Assembly: GCA_900770075.1 (NCBI GenBank)
Contig: CAAGIZ010000257.1
Span: 1-39,562, forward strand
Direction of reading: 5' to 3'
DNA length: 39,562 nucleotides
DNA from: Spirochaetia bacterium
GTDB lineage: Bacteria; Spirochaetota; Spirochaetia; Treponematales; Treponemataceae
The position numbers were made by a program, and so were the translations under genes. Below are positions 1 to 8,072 of the stretch, in pieces. Numbering within the stretch: position 1 is the stretch's first letter; each line of letters begins with the position of its first letter. Below the pieces are notes generated by a model, which saw nothing but the letters and a program-made list of their open reading frames with translations, was not told where the DNA came from and made no database searches.

Positions 1-60
1 AAGTTTGCAACGCAAACTTTGAGAATAAAAACTTTGACGCGATGTCAGGCAAAGTTTTTA
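1..60. repeat. palindromic repeat unit (GTTTGCAACGCAAAC plus AAAAACTTTG hairpin)
   Basis: Bases 1-19 form a hairpin with 8-bp arms around AAC (AAGTTTGC/GCAAACTT). Bases 26-60 form a second hairpin with 11-bp arms (TAAAAACTTTG/CAAAGTTTTTA). The same pair of motifs in the same order recurs at 39521-39562, and the second hairpin recurs inverted at 21824-21855 with a different loop. It is a dispersed unit of unknown function; the window begins inside or at the edge of one copy. Confidence 0.75.
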
Positions 61-120
61 TTACACCTCCATAAGTCATTTTTAAAAGTATAGAAAAAAA
101 ACAGTTTTGGTTCAATAAAA

Positions 121-323
121 AAAGCCCGGCCCGGCTCCTGACCGCCCCTTGCCTGCCCCGCCCGCCACCGCGTTAGGGACATTAGAGGTGCCCGAAGGGC
201 AAACAAAAAGGGGCTTTTCGTGAAGTGCACTTCACGAAAAGCCCCTTTTTGGTCGAAGGCGAAAGCCGTAGCCTCGGTTGGCCCGGCGGCACTCCGTGCC
301 GAAACGCCCTGAACTTCCAGACT
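121..323. repeat. GC-rich repeat-derived spacer downstream of glgP
   Basis: No gene is visible here. The stretch is GC-rich and built of short palindromes: GCCCG/CGGGC around 121-135, GTGCCCGAAGGGC at 189-201, the 46-bp perfect palindrome at 205-250, and CGGCACTCCGTGCCG at 288-302. GACATTAG (178-185) and CGGTTGGCC (276-284) also occur in order in the repeat at 16871-16940, so this looks like a diverged relative of that family. AGAGGTGCCC at 184-193 is the reverse complement of the GGGCACCTCT word seen in other gaps. Confidence 0.5.
205..250. terminator. 46-bp perfect palindrome, likely bidirectional terminator of glgP
   Basis: Two 23-bp arms match perfectly with no unpaired centre. The outer five bases are A on the left and T on the right, so a transcript from either strand would form a long GC-containing stem ending in a U tract. 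It lies 74 bp past the glgP stop codon, which fits intrinsic termination. An uninterrupted palindrome of this length is longer than usual for a terminator. Confidence 0.65.
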
Positions 324-2786
324 TTAATCCTGCTTAACCACAGGAACCTCAACTTTCTGAATATGCCAGATGTCGCGTACATAATCTTCTATTGTTCTGT
401 CTGACGAAAATTTTCCGCTGTTGGCAATATTTATCAAAGTTTTGCGGGCCCATGCTTTTTTGTCTGCATAAGCCTTTGCAATTTCTTCCTGAGCCTTGCA
501 GTAGAGGTCAAAGTCGGCAAGAACATAATATACGTCCGGACGCTGACCTTCAACACCGTAAACCAGAGAATCGTGAATTTCCTTGAACACCTGATGGCTC
601 GGATCATAAGTGCCGTCTACCAGCTGCTCAATAACTTTTGCCAGGGCTGGATTGCGTTCAAGATACTGCTGAGGGTTGTAGGAGTGGTCTTTTTCCATCT
701 GCTGAATTTCTTCGGTTTTAAGACCAAACGGGAAGCCGTTTTCCTTGCCTGCTTCTTCAAAAATCTCGATGTTCGCTCCGTCCCAAGTTCCCAATGTCAG
801 GGCACCGTTCACCATAAACTTCATATTGGAAGTTCCAGAGGCCTCTTTTCCTGCCGTAGAAATCTGCTCGGAAACATCTGCCGCTGGGAAAATCTTCTCT
901 GCAACGCTTACCCTGTAGTTTTCGATGAACACAACCCTAAGCTTTCCGCCTACCCTGCGGTCGTTGTTCACCCGCTCTGCCACCGTGTTAATCAGCTTGA
1001 TTATTGCCTTTGCCCGGCGATACCCTGACGCTGCCTTTGCCCCGAAGATAAAGGTGCGGTTCGGCGGGTTGAATGTAGGGTCTTCGATTATCCTGTTGTA
1101 AAGGTACATTATGTGCAGGACATTCAAAAGCTGCCGCTTATACTCGTGCAGACGCTTAACCTGAACGTCAAAAATCGAATCCGGGTCAAGAAATTCATTC
1201 TGCTGGTGGCGCAGATAGTCCACAAGAATTTCCTTGTTGTGGCGTTTTATATCAATCAACTCGTTGAGAGACTTTTCGTCATCTGCAAACTTTTCCAGTT
1301 CCTTAAGCTTAGACAGGTCTTTTTCCCAGCCGTGGCCGATTCTGTCCGTAATAAATTTTGTGAGTTCCGGGTTTGCGTTGCACAGCCAGCGCCTCTGGGT
1401 AATACCGTTGGTCTTGTTGTTGAACTTCTGTGGATAAAGCTCGTACCAGTCCTTCAGTTCAACATTTTTAAGAAGTTCCGTATGCAGGGCGGCAACACCG
1501 TTTACGCTGAAACCGGCATGAATTGCCAGCCAGGCCATGTAAACTTTTCCGTCGTGAATAATCGACATCCTGTTCTGCTTCTGGTAGTCGTTGGGATATT
1601 TTGCCCGCAGTTCAATAAGGAAGCGGCGGTTAATTTCCTCAACAATCTGGTAAATTCTAGGCAGCAGCCCCTGGAAAATCCCGATATCCCACTTTTCCAG
1701 TGCTTCCGCCAGAATGGTGTGGTTCGTGTAGGCAAAAGTCTTCGTAACGATGTCCCAGGCGTCGTTCCAGCCCATGGAATACTCGTCCATAAGGATGCGC
1801 ATAAGTTCCGGAATGGCAACAACCGGGTGAGTGTCATTCAGCTGGATAACGTGCAGTTCCGGAAATTTTGAAAAATCCGTGCCGTAGTCAGCCACAAAGT
1901 GATGCACCAAATCCTGAAGGGATGCCGAACAGAAGAAATACTGCTGCTTCAGGCGGAGAGTCTTTCCCTGAGGACCGTTGTCGTTAGGGTACAGAACGCG
2001 GGTAATGTTTTCCGCATTGTTCTGTTTAAAAACAGCCTCGTTGTAGCGCATGTCGTTAAAAAGCTGCAGGTCAAACCCGTCAGGACTGGAAGCCTGCCAC
2101 AAACGCAGGGTGTTTACCGTGTTGGTGTCAAAACCCACCACCGGCATGTCGTAAGGAGTGGCAATTACCTCTTCGGCATTTTCAAGATAAAACCTGTCCT
2201 GACCGTCAGGAGTCTTGCCGTATTTTATTTCTCCGCCGAATTTAACAGTTACAGCCAGATCCGAACGCTTTACTTCCCAAGGGTCGCGGTGCTTGAGCCA
2301 GTTGTCAGGATATTCAACCTGATAGCCCTTTTCGATGTGCTGTTCAAACATTCCGTATTCATAGCGGATTCCGTAACCGTGTCCCGGATAGTCCAAAGTA
2401 GCAAGGGAATCCAAAAAACAGGCAGCAAGCCTTCCCAGACCGCCGTTACCAAGACCAGCGTCCGGCTCTTCCTCTTCGATTACGTTAAAATTGATGTTCA
2501 TATCTTTGAGAACTTTCTTAACCTCTTCCTTAATTCCCAAGTTTATGAGGTTATTGCTCAAAGCCCGTCCCATCAAAAATTCAGCCGAAAGATAAAAAAG
2601 CTGTTTTGTCGGTTTTTTATCGTATTCCCGGCGGGTAGCCATCCATGCAGGCAAAATCAATTCCTGAACCGAAGCACTTACCGCATCAAAAAGGTCATGG
2701 TCGTTTGCCTGAGAAATGTCCTTTCCATATTGGCGTCTCAAACGGGCCGCAAGATTTTCCCGAAACTGTTCAGCATCAAATTTCAT
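324..2786 (-). CDS. glgP: glycogen/starch alpha-glucan phosphorylase
   Basis: Glycogen phosphorylase (GT35) releases glucose-1-phosphate from the non-reducing ends of alpha-1,4-glucans using phosphate and a pyridoxal-phosphate cofactor. The 820-aa length is normal for the family. The diagnostic cofactor signature EASGTSNMKFMVNGA is present, and its lysine, K656, is the predicted PLP Schiff-base residue. Other family blocks are visible, such as LGNGGLGRLAACFLDS near the N-terminus and QLNDTHP mid-protein. The ATG at 2786 is preceded by a good AGGGAG ribosome site. It lies downstream of glgX on the same strand, so the two probably work together in cytoplasmic glycogen mobilisation: GlgX removes the limit branches that GlgP leaves. 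A repeat element fills the 209-bp gap between them, so co-transcription is uncertain. Confidence 0.97.
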   Translation of the reverse strand: MKFDAEQFRENLAARLRRQYGKDISQANDHDLFDAVSASVQELILPAWMATRREYDKKPTKQLFYLSAEFLMGRALSNNLINLGIKEEVKKVLKDMNINFNVIEEEEPDAGLGNGGLGRLAACFLDSLATLDYPGHGYGIRYEYGMFEQHIEKGYQVEYPDNWLKHRDPWEVKRSDLAVTVKFGGEIKYGKTPDGQDRFYLENAEEVIATPYDMPVVGFDTNTVNTLRLWQASSPDGFDLQLFNDMRYNEAVFKQNNAENITRVLYPNDNGPQGKTLRLKQQYFFCSASLQDLVHHFVADYGTDFSKFPELHVIQLNDTHPVVAIPELMRILMDEYSMGWNDAWDIVTKTFAYTNHTILAEALEKWDIGIFQGLLPRIYQIVEEINRRFLIELRAKYPNDYQKQNRMSIIHDGKVYMAWLAIHAGFSVNGVAALHTELLKNVELKDWYELYPQKFNNKTNGITQRRWLCNANPELTKFITDRIGHGWEKDLSKLKELEKFADDEKSLNELIDIKRHNKEILVDYLRHQQNEFLDPDSIFDVQVKRLHEYKRQLLNVLHIMYLYNRIIEDPTFNPPNRTFIFGAKAASGYRRAKAIIKLINTVAERVNNDRRVGGKLRVVFIENYRVSVAEKIFPAADVSEQISTAGKEASGTSNMKFMVNGALTLGTWDGANIEIFEEAGKENGFPFGLKTEEIQQMEKDHSYNPQQYLERNPALAKVIEQLVDGTYDPSHQVFKEIHDSLVYGVEGQRPDVYYVLADFDLYCKAQEEIAKAYADKKAWARKTLINIANSGKFSSDRTIEDYVRDIWHIQKVEVPVVKQD

Positions 2787-2825
2787 TTTAATCTCCCTTA
2801 AATTTTTAATCTTCCTTAAATTATA

Positions 2826-2952
2826 ATTTTGGGCGGCTTTTTACTTCGCTGCGCTTCGTAAAAACCAGGTCTTCCAGAGTTCCGCTTACGCTTCATTCCT
2901 TTTTTTTCAAAAAAGGAACGGCTCCGCCGCTCTTCCACCCCTTGCCGCAATT
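2826..2952 (-). repeat. structured repeat family 1, copy C
   Basis: Read on the minus strand this copy shows the family backbone: TGCGGCA, then GCGGCGGAGCCGTTC, then GAATGAAGCGTAAGCGGAA, then GGAAGACCTGG, then AGCCGCCCAAAA. The two variable arms here are TTCC-T-run/A-run-GGAA (2896-2918) and TTTTTAC/GTAAAAA (2838-2864). Neither arm resembles the arms of the other copies, but both remain self-complementary. It sits between the glgX stop and the glgP start, so it would lie in an intercistronic RNA if the two are co-transcribed. Confidence 0.75.
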
Positions 2953-2995
2953 CTTAAAAAATTGGACAGACCCTTATATTTTATCACGATCAGGC

Positions 2996-5101
2996 TTATT
3001 TACTAATCAAAACAATCGCAGACCCCGACAAAATAACATATTTTTCCTGATTTTTCAGCAGTTCCTCCCTTCCGCTTTCCAAAATACAGTCACCATTTTC
3101 TATGGAAGTATCCAGAACCCTGTACCACTTTTTACCGGCAGAAGGCAGCGGAACGGTCACAGTTCCATCGTGAATATCCGTATTAAAGGCTACGTAAAAA
3201 TCATTGTCTGGCTTTTGTGATTTTTGCGCAGTTCCTCCCCCTAGTCTGAAGGCAAGAAAACGGTTAAGTTTTGACCAGTCCGGCGAAAGTCCTTCCATAT
3301 TAAACCAGCTTATATCCACAAGACCGCCCTGCCCATCCATCTTTTGACCGGTAAAAAAGTCATTGCGCATAAATACCCGGTGGGAACGGCGAAGTTCAAT
3401 CAGTTTTCTAACAAATTCAAACAGATCGTCATGTTTTTTTAAGTCGTTCCAGTCAAACCAGGAAATTTCGTTATCCTGACAGTAAGGGTTGTTGTTTCCG
3501 CCCTGCGTCCTCTGAACTTCATCCCCGACAACAAACATAGGCGTTCCCTGACTCAAAAGCAGGGCAGTAAAGAAATTTTTTATCTGCCGGATTCTGCTTT
3601 TTTCGATTTTTGGGTTCAGGGTAGGCCCTTCAAAACCGTTGTTGTAGCTCAGGTTGTTTTCCGTACCGTCCCTGTTTTCTTCCCCGTTCTGCTCGTTGTG
3701 CCGGTAGTTGTAGGAAACAAGGTCGTTCAGGGTAAAGCCGTCATGACTTGCAATGTAATTTATGGAGTGGTAAGGCTTTCTTCCGCTGGAAGAATACAAA
3801 TCGCTGGAGCCAGAAATTCTGGTTGCCGCCTCTGTGGAAAGTTTTTCATCCCCCCGGATAAAACGCCTTATGCCGTCCCGAAATTTATCATTCCATTCGC
3901 ACCACCTGCCGCCGGGAAAAGAACCTGTCTGGTACGCTCCGCCGCAATCCCATGGTTCGGCAATTATCTTAACGCCACGTAATGCAGGGTCTTCGCTTAT
4001 CCTTCGGGTAAGGGCTGCTTCCCCCGTCAAAAACCCATGCTCGTCTCTGGCAAGAACACTGGCAAGGTCAAACCTAAAACCGTCCACATGCATCTGGTGC
4101 ACCCAATACCGCAAACAGCCGATTATATAATCCTGAACCACAGGATGATTGCAGTTTACGGCATTTCCGCAGCCGGAAAAATTTACGTAATATTCCTTGC
4201 TGGAACTGGCAAGGTGATAATAGATTGAGTTGTCAAACCCGCGGAAACCAAAAGTTACGCCGTGTTCGTTGCCTTCAGCCGTGTGGTTAAAAACTATATC
4301 AAGTATTACTTCGATTCCAGCCTTGTGGAAGGCCTTTACCATGTCCTTAAACTCTTTTACGCAGGCACCGGGTCTTTTATCCGAAGAATAGGCAGCTTTA
4401 GGCGCAAAAAAAGCGGTAGTGCTGTAGCCCCAGTAATTTACAAGGCGCTTTCCGGTTTTGGGGTTCGTGTTCATATTTTCGTAAGGGTCAAATTCCTGAA
4501 CCGGAAGAAGTTCAACAGCAGTAATGCCAAGTTTTTTAAGATACGGAATTTTTTCGATTGCACCCCTGTATGTTCCCGGAAACTTAACCCCTGATGAAGG
4601 AGAAGCGGTAAAGCCTTTCAGGTGCATTTCGTAAATTACGCTTTCGTTAAGGGGAATCGACAGCGGTCTGTCCCCTTCCCAGTCGTAGGAATTGTTATCG
4701 ACCACAACGCACTTGGGCATTTTTGCAGTCGGGCAGACTTTCTGAGAATTAAGGTTTTTAAACAGCGAACCGTCGGTAAGGGCAGCAGCCTTAGGGTCAT
4801 AGAGGAAGATTTTTTTGTTAAACCTGTGACCGTTCTGCGGGTCAAAAGGGCCGTCTACCCTGTAAAGATAAAGTGCGCCGGGCTTAAGCCCAGAAACAAA
4901 GACGTGCCATAAATCCCCGGTTCTGTTCGTCTGAGGATTAAACTCTATAGTCCGAAACGGCGCACTGTCGTCCGGGTTTTTAAAAAGTTCCAGATAAACC
5001 GCCGTAGCATTACGGCTGAAAACACAAAAATTTACACCAGTTCCAGTGTAAATAGCCCCCATATCCCAAGGGCTTCCAGGCAGGATTTTTAACCGATCCA
5101 T
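2996..5101 (-). CDS. glgX: glycogen debranching enzyme (isoamylase-type, GH13)
   Basis: Predicted cytoplasmic alpha-1,6-glucosidase that cuts side chains of glycogen, complementing the neighbouring phosphorylase. It has an N-terminal CBM48-like domain (LPGSPWDMGAIYTGTGVNFC) followed by a GH13 barrel. The four GH13 regions are readable: DIVFNHT; GFRFDLAS with nucleophile D345; IIAEPWD with acid/base E382; and ASHDGFTLND with D454. These numbers are for a 701-aa protein from the ATG at 5101. In-frame TTG (5137) and ATG (5122) starts lie upstream, but the 5101 start matches the usual GlgX N-terminus. None has a clear Shine-Dalgarno sequence; a TTGGTT/TAAAAT promoter-like pair lies just upstream and would give a very short leader. 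birA ends 77 bp upstream. Confidence 0.95.
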   Translation of the reverse strand: MDRLKILPGSPWDMGAIYTGTGVNFCVFSRNATAVYLELFKNPDDSAPFRTIEFNPQTNRTGDLWHVFVSGLKPGALYLYRVDGPFDPQNGHRFNKKIFLYDPKAAALTDGSLFKNLNSQKVCPTAKMPKCVVVDNNSYDWEGDRPLSIPLNESVIYEMHLKGFTASPSSGVKFPGTYRGAIEKIPYLKKLGITAVELLPVQEFDPYENMNTNPKTGKRLVNYWGYSTTAFFAPKAAYSSDKRPGACVKEFKDMVKAFHKAGIEVILDIVFNHTAEGNEHGVTFGFRGFDNSIYYHLASSSKEYYVNFSGCGNAVNCNHPVVQDYIIGCLRYWVHQMHVDGFRFDLASVLARDEHGFLTGEAALTRRISEDPALRGVKIIAEPWDCGGAYQTGSFPGGRWCEWNDKFRDGIRRFIRGDEKLSTEAATRISGSSDLYSSSGRKPYHSINYIASHDGFTLNDLVSYNYRHNEQNGEENRDGTENNLSYNNGFEGPTLNPKIEKSRIRQIKNFFTALLLSQGTPMFVVGDEVQRTQGGNNNPYCQDNEISWFDWNDLKKHDDLFEFVRKLIELRRSHRVFMRNDFFTGQKMDGQGGLVDISWFNMEGLSPDWSKLNRFLAFRLGGGTAQKSQKPDNDFYVAFNTDIHDGTVTVPLPSAGKKWYRVLDTSIENGDCILESGREELLKNQEKYVILSGSAIVLISK

Positions 5102-5178
5102 AATTGCTGAATATTTTATCATAATAAACAGCGGCAAACCAATAATTTTTTATAAAGAAGTTTATAAAAGTTTCAAAA

Positions 5179-6255
5179 TCAGGTTTGTCCTGCAAAATTT
5201 TCGCTTTTTAAACTTACTTCCCCGGAAAACAGTTTTTTTGTAGTTCCGTCTTCCGTCTGCACCAGAAGTTCCGCCTCGTCCGTTACATCAAGAACTTTTG
5301 CCCTGTACACTTGCCCTTCCAGCCCCGCAACAGGATTTACAAAAACATCCATTCCTGTCAAAAGGGAGCGGTTCCTGTACTCGTCCATGACATTTTTTAC
5401 CGCTTTCCGGTCACCGCAAAAATAAGAATCGTAAATTTCCAGAAGTTCGGCAACGACTGCCGCCACCAGCTGATTACGGCTCACTTTTGGAAGATTTTTC
5501 GGGGAATCTTTCTTTTTTTCCGCCTCTTCTGCGATTATTTCTTCGATGCTTCCGGCAATTTCCGCAAGTTTTCCTTCAAAGCCGCTGTTCCGGACGTTTA
5601 TTCCTATGCCCACTATGGCAGAATCTATGGTTCCCGTTTCAAAATTCGCAACCCCTTCCGTAAGGATTCCGCAGATTTTTTTGCCTTCCAGAAAGACGTC
5701 GTTCACCCATTTTATCTTACATTCTCGGTCATAAAGCTGTTTTACTGCCCGGCTTACAGCAACTGCCGCTGCCGCCGTAAGAAATGCCGGATTCTTTACC
5801 CCGCCGACCGGTCTGTAAACCAGAGAAAAATAAACTCCCGAATTTGCAGGGGAAACAAAAGCCCGCCCCATCCTACCCCTTCCTGCAGTCTGCCTTTCCG
5901 AGGCAAAAACCACCCGATGCAGCTCTTTATCGGCTGTCCTGCGCTTTGCTTCCAGATTTGTGGAATCTATTTCTTCAAAGGAAAATACCCTGACAGTGTC
6001 TGGATTTTTTTGTGCAATGAGGTTTTCAATAAGGGAGCCGTCAAGCCTGTCAGGAAAACCTTTCAGCCTGTAACCTTTGTTCGTAACCGCTTCAACGGAA
6101 AACCCCTGTTCCCGAAGGGCGCAAACAGCCTTGTGTACGGCAGCCCGGCTCACATTGCAGCGTCCGGCAAGTTCTTCCCCGGAAATAAAATCCGCCTCGT
6201 TGCCGGAATCCAGAGCGGAATTTAAAATCAATGCAATTTTTTCTTTCGTCGTCAT
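5179..6255 (-). CDS. birA: bifunctional biotin-protein ligase / repressor
   Basis: Attaches biotin via biotinyl-AMP to carrier proteins such as the acetyl-CoA carboxylase BCCP. Residues 1-65 form an HTH_11-type winged helix (GEELAGRCNVSRAAVHKAV), so DNA binding is likely as in group II BirA. The catalytic core carries the nucleotide-binding signature GRGRMGR at 125-131 and KWVND at 182-186, where most family members have KWPND. The C-terminal SH3-like domain is present. At 358 aa it is slightly longer than the E. coli enzyme because of a charged stretch (EEAEKKKDSPK) before the C-terminal domain. The ATG at 6255 lies 8 bp after the stop of the upstream diguanylate cyclase gene, so the two are probably co-transcribed. 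No bio gene is present in the window. Confidence 0.93.
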   Translation of the reverse strand: MTTKEKIALILNSALDSGNEADFISGEELAGRCNVSRAAVHKAVCALREQGFSVEAVTNKGYRLKGFPDRLDGSLIENLIAQKNPDTVRVFSFEEIDSTNLEAKRRTADKELHRVVFASERQTAGRGRMGRAFVSPANSGVYFSLVYRPVGGVKNPAFLTAAAAVAVSRAVKQLYDRECKIKWVNDVFLEGKKICGILTEGVANFETGTIDSAIVGIGINVRNSGFEGKLAEIAGSIEEIIAEEAEKKKDSPKNLPKVSRNQLVAAVVAELLEIYDSYFCGDRKAVKNVMDEYRNRSLLTGMDVFVNPVAGLEGQVYRAKVLDVTDEAELLVQTEDGTTKKLFSGEVSLKSENFAGQT

Positions 6256-6263
6256 TTTTATGC

Positions 6264-7376
6264 TCAGGCAGAAGTGTCAGAAAAACAGCAGACCCTGTTT
6301 TTTCCTGCTTTCTTTGCATCGTACAGAGCCGTGTCTGCGTTTTTAAAAAGTGAATCAAAATCACCGCTTTCAAAAACGGCAAAACCAATGCTGGCCTGAA
6401 TTGTCTTTGAATTTTCGGCTTCTTCATCAAGAACCGGGGTGGCATTCAAAAGTTCCAGAAGCTGCTCGCAGCGTTTTTTTGCAATTTCCGTCTGGGTTGC
6501 TCCGACCATAAAAATTACGAATTCATCTCCGCCAAAACGTCCCATTGCATCTGACGACCTGAAGACCTTTTGAATGCAGCCTGCCACCTTTTTTAAAATT
6601 TTGTCGCCGGTAAAATGACCGTAGGTGTCGTTTATTTCCTTGAAATAATCCAAATCCATAATGATGAGGATTCCGTTGTTTGTTGAATTCATGTATTTTT
6701 TGGCTTCCCTGCTAAATGCAGCCTTGTTTGAAAGCCCCGTAAGTTCGTCCGTATCCCGCTGATTTTCGATAATCTGCCTCAGATACAGTTCCCGCACCCG
6801 GATTTTTGTAAGATAAAATGAAGGAACAAAGCTCAAAAAATAGAAAATCCAGACATAAAAAATATCCGTCCGGGCGATGACAGGATCCTTTAACAATGCC
6901 GTAAATATTGTGTTCAGGACTGCAATCACAAAGATGTTTCCGTAAATCCTCTTCAGCTTGTCGATAAATATAATCGGAAAGGAAAACTCCAGAACAACGA
7001 ACATCACCGAATAATTGGAATAATTGCCATAAATTCCTCGGAATCCCGTAAAAATGCACACAGCCCAGATAAAACTGTAAAAAAGCGGAACTGCCCTTTT
7101 TAAGTTTTCCGGCGGAACTTTTCTGGAAATGAGCAAAATCAGAATCAGTACGGCAGATATGACAAAACAGCAGATGGAGCGTGTCAGGGAAAATCCTGGA
7201 ACAAAAAAATTGAGTATTCCCAGAAGCAGAAAAACAAAAATCGAAAAACCGGCACAAATTTTCATAATTGAAAGGTTTGTCCGGTAAATTTCCGTACAGA
7301 CACACTCGTATTCAAAGTCGGAAACCCTGTTTCTGAGGAAAAATGTCTTTACCTGTTTGTAAAGTTTTTTTATCAT
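6264..7376 (-). CDS. membrane-anchored diguanylate cyclase (GGDEF)
   Basis: Predicted to make cyclic di-GMP from two GTP at the inner membrane. The first ~195 residues hold about six hydrophobic segments with no sensor domain I can name. They are followed by a GGDEF domain starting at DELTGLSNKAAF. The active-site GGDEF motif is intact at 282-286 (RFGGDEF). An RxxD inhibitory site (RSSD, 273-276) lies exactly five residues upstream, so product feedback inhibition is likely. The N-terminus is cytoplasmic and basic (MIKKLYKQVKTFFLRNR). It sits 9 bp after the PII-like gene and 8 bp before birA, as part of a tight minus-strand run. The signal it senses cannot be read from sequence. Confidence 0.93.
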   Translation of the reverse strand: MIKKLYKQVKTFFLRNRVSDFEYECVCTEIYRTNLSIMKICAGFSIFVFLLLGILNFFVPGFSLTRSICCFVISAVLILILLISRKVPPENLKRAVPLFYSFIWAVCIFTGFRGIYGNYSNYSVMFVVLEFSFPIIFIDKLKRIYGNIFVIAVLNTIFTALLKDPVIARTDIFYVWIFYFLSFVPSFYLTKIRVRELYLRQIIENQRDTDELTGLSNKAAFSREAKKYMNSTNNGILIIMDLDYFKEINDTYGHFTGDKILKKVAGCIQKVFRSSDAMGRFGGDEFVIFMVGATQTEIAKKRCEQLLELLNATPVLDEEAENSKTIQASIGFAVFESGDFDSLFKNADTALYDAKKAGKNRVCCFSDTSA

Positions 7377-7385
7377 TTCTTTATT

Positions 7386-8072
7386 CTACTTTGCTTTTCC
7401 CAAAAGCGCAAAATCTTCAACCTGACCGGAATAGGCTATTCCCATCCCCGGCTCTTTCAGGCACTTTAACTCCCGGATTGCAGAAATTACGCCGTCTTTT
7501 TTTTCAGCAGGAACCACCATTATGAGCATCTCTTTTTCTGCAACGATGTGCATTCCAAAAAAACGTTCGTCCGTTTCCTTTGCCGTTCCGCGGGCGTTGA
7601 TGACTGTTCCTCCGCCGGCTCCGGCTCTTCTGGCAGCAGCCATTACATCATCGGCATAGCCTTTGTTTACAATAACCGTTATCATCTCGTTTTTGCCCGT
7701 CATAAGACCTTCCTCCATGTTTCCTGCATTTTCTGCATCTTCCGTCAGAACAGCTGAATTTTCTGTAAAGCTTCCGCCTTTTAAAAGTGAATCCATGCCT
7801 ATGCTGAAAAGTTCCCCAAATCTCCGTCTTTCCCTTGAAGCCGCCTTTTCTATGGCTTTTTTGACAGATTCACAAACGGAATTCTCTACCAGCATCATTA
7901 TTATGTCTTTTGAATTTTCGCCAAGACCGAGAATTGCCGCCAGATTTGTCCTTGCAAGGCTCCTGCCCATCAAAACCGTACCGCCCTGACACCCGCTTTC
8001 CATGGCTGCCCGGGTGATTTTTTCACCTTTTCCGTGAGGAACAATGCTGAAAAAAAGTTTAAACGAATTCAT
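7386..8072 (-). CDS. tandem PII-like regulatory protein
   Basis: This 228-aa protein is two PII-like (GlnB-fold) halves in one chain. The C-terminal half (about 128-215) has the classic pattern VNKGYADDVMAAARRAGAGG followed by GTVINARGT. The N-terminal half (about 1-75) keeps a weaker version (ITRAAMESGCQGGTVLMGR). The conserved uridylylation-loop tyrosine of GlnB is not evident. The ATG overlaps the stop of the DUF1538 membrane protein (8069-8072), implying translational coupling, and PII proteins typically gate membrane transporters. The simplest reading is a dedicated regulator of that transporter-like partner, possibly binding a nucleotide; the ligand is unknown. Start ATG 8072 is chosen because it lines up with the domain start. 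Confidence 0.85.
   Translation of the reverse strand: MNSFKLFFSIVPHGKGEKITRAAMESGCQGGTVLMGRSLARTNLAAILGLGENSKDIIMMLVENSVCESVKKAIEKAASRERRRFGELFSIGMDSLLKGGSFTENSAVLTEDAENAGNMEEGLMTGKNEMITVIVNKGYADDVMAAARRAGAGGGTVINARGTAKETDERFFGMHIVAEKEMLIMVVPAEKKDGVISAIRELKCLKEPGMGIAYSGQVEDFALLGKAK

Noticed and set aside
1899..2801. 300-codon plus-strand frame opposite glgP
   Set aside because: Shadow of a clear glycogen phosphorylase in another frame; no motif and no ribosome site.
5311..6225. 304-codon plus-strand frame opposite birA
   Set aside because: Antisense shadow; composition is Arg/Pro/Phe-rich nonsense while birA motifs are intact on the other strand.
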